Below are positions 57,416 to 64,000 of a stretch of DNA of 64,000 nucleotides, one piece after another (the first letter of the stretch is position 1; every line of letters starts with the position of its first letter). The translations under genes were made by a program, and so were the position numbers. The DNA comes from Mesostigma viride. Taxonomy: Eukaryota; Streptophyta; Mesostigmatophyceae; Mesostigmatales; Mesostigmataceae. The notes under the pieces were generated by a model. It saw only the letters and a program-made list of their open reading frames with translations, did not search any database and was not told the DNA's origin. The stretch spans positions 397,928 to 461,927 of the forward strand of contig RPFO01000276.1 of NCBI GenBank assembly GCA_009746045.1, given 5' to 3'.

Positions 57416-58557
57416 CAATGGACTTCATTGGCACCGCTATTTCAAGCGTCACTTTTGAATTTCGGCCTGATCTTTTGCCTACGACTTAGCTTCCACCCGG
57501 CGCGCATGCCTTTGCAAGCAACTGATGCAGTTTGCGAATGGCCACTTATTGAATTGCAAGAAAGAAATTCGGCCGCATTTCTAGGCATTGTGCCTTGGAT
57601 TGGCTTATTGCGGGGTCTGCTGAGCCCGCCGGTAGATCATGGAAGTGTGGCGGACCCAGCACAGCTGACCAGGATGCCAAGAGGCAAACACTAGTTCTGT
57701 TCAAAGACCTTCGTACCCTCATTGGTCACTGATGAGAATGAGCGGCCTCCGAGGGGTTGGAAACTGGCAACAAGGCTAGCATAGCCTATTGAATTTGATG
57801 CAGAAGTCTTGGTTGAACATGCCAGTGGAAGGGTCTAGACTCAGAAGGAACACTGTAAGTCAGGAGGTGCGTGAACATCTACTGAAGGCATGCCACGGAG
57901 TACCCGATGTGGTACTTTTCTACGCGGATACTTCACCGGCGAAGGCAAGTGGCGCGACTCAGTCGCCCAGGTCTGGAGTCGCAGATAGCAACTCCGCGTC
58001 ATCCGGACTATCCAAGACGAAGTCCTGTACGCTCGGCCATGATGACGGGTGTGGGGGTAGGTTGCATGCTAACCCCCGATAGCCCTGGAGAATACAAAGG
58101 CTTCTCTCGGAGCCTGAGGGTTTGGGGGGGCATACCCAGGGTTCACCCACAGTCCCACAACCCCCTGGAAAGGAACACTGTAGAATTCACAAGTAACTTT
58201 CCGTGGAACTCCAGTGTATTTCTGCTGACGATCTCTGTGTTCAACCACGAGAAATTGACATGCAGCATTACACCCTGCAAATTCACTGTCTATATACCGG
58301 TGAATATCAATGTCTGTAGTATGGCGGCAGATGGCTCGCAAGGATAGGTGGCAAGTAGTGATGAAGGAGACCACCTCCAAGTCAGTGGGGGCTCCGCATG
58401 TGACCAAATTTGGCAATCATTGCGATTCGGGCCATGGTGCCCACAAACCTGTAACTAGGAACTAGATATCTCATATCTAGCTAGCATCATCTATTCCATC
58501 CCATGTTCCCCTCCCACTGAGGACTTATGCTCACGTGACGCAGTCACGAGTAGTCGA
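57416..58557. other. Region downstream of the LRR gene, including its 3' UTR
   Basis: No clear gene. A 97-codon plus-strand frame at 57789-58082 (KSWLNMPVEG to HANPR) has no recognisable domain and is left unassigned. Short AT-rich stretches occur around 58430-58570. Confidence 0.4.
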
Positions 58558-59245
58558 GTACATTAATTAATTAGACTCGTGCTCCCGTTGGGGAGTCACT
58601 GAGCATTAACCCCGATGGATGGATGGATGGATGGGTGCAAACAGTCCTACCGGTCTAATCTATCTACATCAGCTACCTACGACATCTATCTAACAGCATT
58701 CTAACTACAACATCTATCTAGACAGCCTCACGCTGCCCTAGGGGAGCTGTCTGGCGTGCCTCCCGCGGGTTTGCGCACGCGGGCGCTTCCCCACAGGGGG
58801 GGGGCTCGTTGTCCTCTATGACCTGGGCCCACTTGGCCTTGTCCATCATCTTCGTCCAAATCACGGAGAGGCCTAGGCCCCCCATGTCCTCTACTAGCTG
58901 TTCTTTGAAGGTGCGGGCCTTGCGGCGTCTAACATCACTGGGCCCAGCCCACATCAGGAGGTGCCGGCCAGGCTGCTCAGCTGGTCGCAGTCCTGCGGGG
59001 GGGCCACGTGAGGTGTCTACCTGGTTGGTGCGAGCTAAGTGCCCTACTAGCTGCAGGCGCCGCTGCTTAATGGTGCTGGTGATATATGGCATGCCCTGGT
59101 ACAGGTCCTCATTGCGGACATGAGCAGCATATCCTACTCTCGGGTAGATAAAAAGGATGCCTCTTTCAAGCCTGCTCTCGTGATCACTGTGACGTTGTAT
59201 AACGAGCCGAGATCCCAGGGCTACACTGCCTATAGTCATGCACAA
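58558..59245 (-). mobile_element. 5'-truncated LINE: C-terminus of the ORF and 3' UTR
   Basis: A minus-strand frame 59245-58718 encodes 175 residues. Its segments KQRRLQLVGHLAR, ARTFKEQLVEDM and DKAKWAQVIE match the C-terminal region usual in non-LTR retrotransposon polyproteins. It ends GQREAV-stop. The following 160 bases (58717-58558) contain (GGAT)n read in reverse and end in an ATTA-rich tail, a normal LINE 3' end. The same 3' UTR lies in the opposite orientation at 62036-62214. The reverse transcriptase and endonuclease domains are missing. Confidence 0.75.
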
Positions 59246-59548
59246 AATGAATTACCAAACCCGCGCGGAGGCAACTGCATTACAGGTAGCCGCAGAATAG
59301 CCGATAGATACACGCATGCACCGACCATGCAGTACGTCAGGACTCAGGAGACCGTGCCTTCACGTGCTTGTATATACCGAGTGGCGAGTAGGATTCTTGG
59401 CCAGATCAGCCACACATACAGTCCAAGACTTGCATGCACTGGTTGTTGTTGTTGTTGTTGTGTCCCACGCCGCCCAAGGGCAGCAGAGAATCTATAGTGG
59501 CCGAGGGCCGGATATACTCGAACACGCGGACTCGAACACGCGGACAAG

Positions 59549-59621
59549 ATAACGGCAGGCTCGAGCTACCATGGTCCGGATTCTCCCGATTTCTGGCCTG
59601 CGCTGGTTGTCTCCTTGATAT
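59549..59621 (+). repeat. 73-bp dispersed repeat, copy 2
   Basis: One difference from the copy at 2642-2714. It is preceded by a short tandem ACTCGAACACGCGG duplication at about 59515-59545. Confidence 0.8.
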
Positions 59622-60359
59622 TTAGCATGCATTGGTAATGACATAACCCTCCCCCCCACCCCTACCCTGGTAAATATTACGACGGATTCGTGATGCTCGC
59701 ATGAAGGCCGATCTTTTTGCCACTGAAACCGTGCCGATATTCCTTATAGATAAGAAGTTTTGAAGAGTCCTCGAAAAGTTTCTGGCGCCCTCAACCAACC
59801 AACCAACTAGGGCACTATGGGGGTCCAAAGCGTCTTACCCGCAACTTTTTGGGGGGGTGGACATCCCATATACCAAAATGCTTGTCTCGACGAGCTCTAT
59901 TGAATGAGGGATAGGTTCCATTTTAGTTACTGTCTGCCCCCCCCCCCCTGAAACCAGGTTTACCCGGGGTTTTGGAAATCACACCCGGTGTTGGGAGCAC
60001 CCGGTGACGGGTGACGGGTGACGCTAGGGTACGGTACGCGTCGATAAATACGAATGGAAGGAACGAACGGGACGGTGTGGGCCGATTAATACGAATGCCG
60101 TATGCATACGCGGCGGCATGAGCCGGCATCGACGTTACAAGGGACGAACAGAACGGAAACATCAGCCTAGTGGCGCCTACTTGCCAAAACCGCGAAGTCT
60201 AGATGTGGGGCCAGCGGGGCCATACCATGCCAAGGCGGCCACGTAAAAAAAATTTGGAACAGTGGTTTGGACGTGGCGTAAGACTTCTGAGTGCAGAGAG
60301 CGCAAGGCGGGAAATCGCTGTAACGGAACCTTCAAACAAGATATCCGGCACCGTTGCCC
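59622..60359. other. Intergenic DNA with poly-C and a short tandem repeat
   Basis: Contains a run of C near 59936-59950 and three tandem GTGACGGG-type units near 60003-60024. No supported gene. Confidence 0.4.
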
Positions 60360-61130
60360 ATGAAGGAGCATGAAGGTAGGAACATGAAAGGTGTCCGCGC
60401 ACTCTTGTCACCCTTTGAACAGTCATTCCAGTGGCTGGTGAGCTTGTAGAGATGGGCCCGGATGTGATGCTGGGCCACGACAACTATAGACTGCGCGGAA
60501 AGGCCGCGATCATGGTAGCGATGATTGTTTGCATTGTTGCCTTATCGTTGGCGCCTGTCGTGGGCATTCTTATCGACAATGGTCGCGGTGTCTCGGCACT
60601 GTCTAGCTTCCATTATGATGGTACGTCTTTACTTAGGCCTTATGTCCCGTTGTCTACCCGCCGCTTTAAATGGGATTTGCTGGGTAGAAGTAGAATTTTT
60701 TTTCGTCAGTTACTTCAAAGAGCGTGTAGGTAGCTGTTGCCCTTGCGGACCACCTGTGCTGCCCTTGGGTGCCATTTTATCTTTTTTGCATCATGTTAGT
60801 GCCATCCGCGAGCCTTCGTGTACGATTGCCTTCGGTTGCTCAGCCCCCATCCAATGCATGTCCTCCTCGACTCGCCCATGCTCATCATACCTCCATGGTT
60901 TGTGCCATGCCACAGGCCCCGCTTCCTCGATTTTGCCGTCATCCTCGACCTGCTACTTGCAAGCGCGCGCCTCCGACGTCCCACCCGAGGGTCCTTACAT
61001 CCGGTCAACCCAGCCCGCCTACACTACGAATTCCTCCAACATAGCAACCTTGTACACGGGCTTGGTCCGCATAAATGATGCCGCTAGCTGCATCGGCAGA
61101 GCCGGATGGCATATGGTCCCTCAAGCGTTC
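60360..61130 (+). CDS. Possible single-pass membrane protein (N-terminal exons only)
   Basis: A tentative model joins exons 60360-60375, 60432-60620 and 60916 to about 61130 in consistent phase 1. The product starts MKEHEVAGELVEMGPDVM. It then has a hydrophobic helix, KAAIMVAMIVCIVALSLAPV (about residues 29-52), followed by GILIDNGRG and a Ser/Thr-rich segment with NSSNIATLYTGLVR and DAASCIGRAGW. The layout suggests a short cytosolic tail, one membrane span and an outer domain, as in a signal-anchored receptor or sensor. I do not recognise the family. The first intron is only 56 bp. Translation could instead start at the ATG at 60452. The 3' end is unresolved: the frame stays open to 61271 but becomes C-rich low complexity after about 61140, probably intron. 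More exons may follow. Confidence 0.4.
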
Positions 61131-62035
61131 GTGCGCCCACATCCCTCCGTCCATCTTTCCAACTGTCCGTTTCTACCAATTCATTCACCCCTCACGCCCT
61201 TTGTACCTCCATCTCGTCCACGCTCCCTCTTATCCAGTCATTCAACTTACCATGAATGCATCGATTGTTGAGGATGTCCCTCGGTCCACCCCTCCACCTG
61301 TCCCTCCATTTGTCCCCCCCGCGGTCCCTGCACCTATCCATCGTGACATCATCCCCTTCCCCATCTCGTCCGCACTCCCTCTCATTCATTCATCCATCCA
61401 ATTCCCTCAAATTTTCCCCCTTGTCAAGTCTTCGTCATACATAGTAGTTTCTGCCAGTTTTCCACTTATTTCTACCGACCTCTGCCCAGCCTCTCTAAGA
61501 CCGCCATCCTACTCGACGTTGCTTGCATGTCAGCCATAGCAGGTTGCAGTTGTGCAGTATTTAGGTGCTGTATACGTCGTCAAGCCGTGCATATGTCGTG
61601 AGGATTGGATATTGATGGTTTATACTGTGTTGATTGTGCAAGAAGATCAGCTAGGTGCCCATAATCATGGTGTATAATCATGCGTTGTTAGCATCTTGCC
61701 ACCATTTGCTAGCATGCATTCCAGCGTCATCTTTGCCTGCATGTAAGCTCATGGATCACTCAACCTATCCAAGCCTTGCATTACACATGCCTCTTTCTTT
61801 CAGTATTGCACACGTTATGGAATGAAAACCCAGTGCCTCCCTTCCCACGAGGCATGTGCTCAACACGTTGTGAGCGTGGATGATGCTTTGGCTATCTATG
61901 GCTGCCTGATTCAGTCATATTAGGTCATCCAGTCATGATGTTTGATGCATGTTTGATGCTGTATAACTTATACAACTCCTATTTTCAACGTTTTGACCCT
62001 CCTAGCTCATGATATCCCCGTTTATAGGGCATCGT
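61131..62035. other. C/T-rich then AT-rich DNA, nothing certain
   Basis: 61140-61440 is pyrimidine-rich with ATCC and CATTCATTC-type repeats. 61550-62035 is AT-richer without frames of note. It may hold intron and 3' exons of the preceding possible gene. Confidence 0.35.
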
Positions 62036-62214
62036 TAGGCTGTCTAGATAGATGTTGTAGTTAGAATGCTGATAGATAGATGTCGTAGGTAGCTGATGTA
62101 GATAGATTAGACCGGTAGGACTGCTTGCACGCACCCATCCATCCATCCATCCATCGGGGTTAATGCTCAGTGACTCCCCAACGGGAGCACGAGTCTAATT
62201 AATTAATTAATTAA
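62036..62214 (+). mobile_element. Second, strongly truncated copy of the LINE 3' UTR
   Basis: It starts AGGCTGTCTAGATAGATG, exactly at the stop-codon region of the other copy. It runs through (ATCC)n and GGGGTTAATGCTCAG and ends in five ATTA units. Orientation is opposite to the copy at 58558-59245. Confidence 0.85.
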
Positions 62215-62642
62215 TGGGGCTCGTGTCGTTGGGTCATGTTGTGAAGGTGTTACGTCGCGTAACAATTCGTTGTAGTTACGGACGTAAATTAGGTCTCTTG
62301 CCTCGGTTGTCCCTAGGTTCACGTGTAGTTCCCATCGGGACATTACTGTCCTCGTAACAGTACTGTGGTACATTGGGTGCCGTTGGGCGCCGCGCCGCGT
62401 ACTTTATTAGTGGTCCTCATCCTTTGGTAGAATGTAGTGGACCAGCGTGCATCTGTGCACCTGCCTGTGTTTCTGTGGTTTTGAAGGCGAGGGCCATGTC
62501 GGCCCGAGCCTGTTGGACCGTTGGTGACCATTTATGCACGTTCCGCTCCTTGTGTGGGCACTCGGCGTGTGTTAAATATATATAGGCTTGGGTCACGGCA
62601 GTGTAGTGTGTTTCCTTCCTCTATTCCTGGAGTAAACGGGTT
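62215..62642. promoter_or_regulatory. Putative promoter or terminal repeat region of the right-edge element
   Basis: AT-richer DNA with a clear TATA-like stretch (AAATATATATAGG, about 62573-62585) roughly 70 bases before the first frame of the cluster. It could be an LTR-like leader, but its ends cannot be defined within the window. Confidence 0.3.
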
Positions 62643-62657
62643 TTGGTAAATGGTTGT

Positions 62658-62933
62658 ATGCCGGCGTATTACAGTAACACATACGTTAACGCATTGAGAT
62701 CAGCTCCGTCACGTTCGTCTTTCGCTAGGGGTTTGAGTAGAGGAGGCCTGACCAGTTTAGGTAGCATCAGGCCCATTACTAGAGGTAGAGGTGGCGGTAG
62801 ATATCCAAGACGTAACAATGGTTCCGGAGGAACTTTCGTAGGTAGAGAACGAGACCGGACGACGGTCCTTTGTCACATACGCCTTTGCAAGAACCCTTCC
62901 GCGTCCAGGGATACGAAGACGACACTTTCTTGA
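62658..62933 (+). CDS. Arginine/glycine-rich small protein
   Basis: 91 codons from the first in-frame ATG. It begins MPAYYSNTY, is rich in R, G and S (RGLSRGG, TRGRGGGRYPRRNNG), and ends TTLS. The basic RG-rich segment suggests nucleic-acid binding. Family unknown. It precedes the RNase H1 N-domain frame by 440 bases and shares its AT-leaning codon use. Confidence 0.35.
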   Translation: MPAYYSNTYVNALRSAPSRSSFARGLSRGGLTSLGSIRPITRGRGGGRYPRRNNGSGGTFVGRERDRTTVLCHIRLCKNPSASRDTKTTLS

Positions 62934-63373
62934 CAGGTAATGGGCGGGTCGCCTTCAAGCTGGGAGAGTAGTGCTGCCCGGTTCGGGACACGCTCTACCT
63001 AGATGCTAGACCTGCTCGCAGCGGATAAACCCTTTCGTAGATAGCCTGTCTTTCGCCTTGTTTTCCTGCTTACGGTTGCTTCCTGTCGTAGATAGGGGAT
63101 CATTACTGTTCGGATCGGCCAGCGTCAGACGATTAGCGTCGCAGTAGCCTACACCTTTTTCCTTTGTGCTGCTGTTTTATTAGACGGCCGCACCCGCAGA
63201 GATACGGGTCGCTGTCAGTTTAGGCCGAGCGCTGGACTATTCGGTCGCTGATTTAGGACGAGCGCTGGACAATTACGCCCTCATGCTGCTTTCGGTGATC
63301 CAGATCGCCCAGATAAGTCGCCTACCCCTTCTTCTTCTAGCGTGACATCACAAGACCTACCAGGTGCGTTACC

Positions 63374-63766
63374 ATGAGCCAACGTCGTGTTTTTACTGCG
63401 CCTTCCCATTCGTCTAGTGACAATAGCTTCGCTAAATATTACGTAGTTATCACCCCTCAATGGTCAGCCATTTTCCTCTCTTGGTCGGATGCTAGGAAGA
63501 TAGTGCAAAATCGTACATATAATGTAATTAGGTATAAGAAATTTGTTACCTTCGAGGAAGCCCAACAATTCCTTATAGACCATAGTGTATCAGATTTAGG
63601 CATACACGTACGTTCTACTCCTCATGGTCGCCCTCCTGTAGAAGCTCTAGATTTTGCTACCCCTCCTTCGTCTCCCCCTAAGCGGGCTGCATCCTCATCT
63701 AGCTCAGATACTCCTCTCACCTTAGAATTCGGTTCCCTATCCATTACTGTTGTTAAAAAGGATTGA
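63374..63766 (+). CDS. RNase H1 N-terminal / viroplasmin-like domain protein
   Basis: 130 residues with a normal ATG. Residues about 21-66 (KYYVVITPQW, IFLSWSDARKIV, YKKFVTFEEAQQFL) match the pattern of the small RNase H1 N-terminal domain, also called the caulimovirus viroplasmin domain, which binds RNA/DNA hybrids. The conserved aromatic, SW and KKF-t-EEA positions are visible. The remainder is Ser/Pro-rich, with no catalytic RNase H part. Such stand-alone domains are common in retroelements and transposon-rich loci of algae and fungi. With the Asn-rich frame 124 bases downstream it probably belongs to a mobile element cut by the window edge. Codon use (T-ending) differs from the GC-rich genes to the left. 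Confidence 0.6.
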   Translation: MSQRRVFTAPSHSSSDNSFAKYYVVITPQWSAIFLSWSDARKIVQNRTYNVIRYKKFVTFEEAQQFLIDHSVSDLGIHVRSTPHGRPPVEALDFATPPSSPPKRAASSSSSDTPLTLEFGSLSITVVKKD

Positions 63767-63889
63767 TTTAAATTGTTTCCTTCTTCTAGGACACTAAAAG
63801 CTTTTTCTTTTCTTTCCTTGCCTTAAATTAGGCCTTGTCCCTTTCCTTGTTGCTTTCAGTTAGATTCCTAATCATTTACTTAATTAAAA

Positions 63890-64000
63890 ATGGATCCAGT
63901 GGGTGGTAATATGTCGCCTATACCTACCAACACTCCTACTATGAATAATAATAATAATAATACTAACAACAATAACAACACTCGTGGTAACCGACGGGAC
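63890..64000 (+). CDS. Start of an asparagine-rich ORF, cut by the window end
   Basis: 37 codons begin MDPVGGNMSPIPTNTPTM and continue with two Asn tracts, then TRGNRRD. An Asn-rich N-terminus after a small domain protein would fit a gag-like or other element-encoded protein, but too little is visible. Confidence 0.4.
   Translation, partial: MDPVGGNMSPIPTNTPTMNNNNNNTNNNNNTRGNRRD

Noticed and set aside
57789-58082. 97-codon frame downstream of the LRR gene
   Set aside because: Some stretches look protein-like, but no domain, splice context or repeat copy supports it.
60228-60374. 48-codon plus-strand frame starting MPRRPRKKNLEQW
   Set aside because: It overlaps the proposed first exon of the membrane protein in another frame and has no support of its own.

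Overview
The window reads as nuclear DNA of a GC-rich eukaryote with many GT-AG introns. It holds a recognisable ARL6/BBS3 GTPase, which is a cilium gene, so the organism is probably flagellated. The GC bias, the C-rich intron tracts and the style of the reverse-transcriptase remnant suggest a microalga, perhaps green, but the lineage is not proven. No prokaryotic signals, tRNA, rRNA or CRISPR were seen.

Layout. 1-4133: transposon-rich intergenic DNA with a hAT-like element carrying two nested TA-inserted elements, then a long-inverted-repeat element. 6357-10209 (minus): ARL6/BBS3, six exons resolved, last exon not found, one intron carrying a hAT MITE. 10210-11134: probable shared, divergent promoter. 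11135-57415 (plus): one 16-exon gene for a leucine-rich-repeat plus coiled-coil protein of 453 residues. Every splice phase fits across all 16 exons. Only 1,362 bases of its 46.3 kb are coding.

The rest of that gene is intron, and the large introns are filled with different tandem arrays: a 4.6 kb CTCGCC hexamer array, a GGGCAT array with 46-bp and 75-bp minisatellites, a CCCT tract, a trinucleotide mosaic, a GGGGAAT heptamer array, a 22.2 kb 21-bp satellite, and a 47-bp hairpin minisatellite. Mobile DNA also sits in these introns: a hAT-like element with a 169-residue cargo gene lies directly on a 5' splice site, and a broken retrotransposon lies antisense in intron 11.

57416-64000: AT-richer DNA with two oppositely oriented copies of one LINE 3' end, a possible single-pass membrane protein gene near 60.4 kb, and at the right edge the start of another element or gene cluster with an RNase H1 N-terminal (viroplasmin-like) domain protein.

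ARL6 and the LRR/coiled-coil gene stand head to head. If both serve the cilium or basal body, one promoter region could co-express them. The main novelty is the extreme, satellite-driven gigantism of the introns of this ordinary-sized gene.
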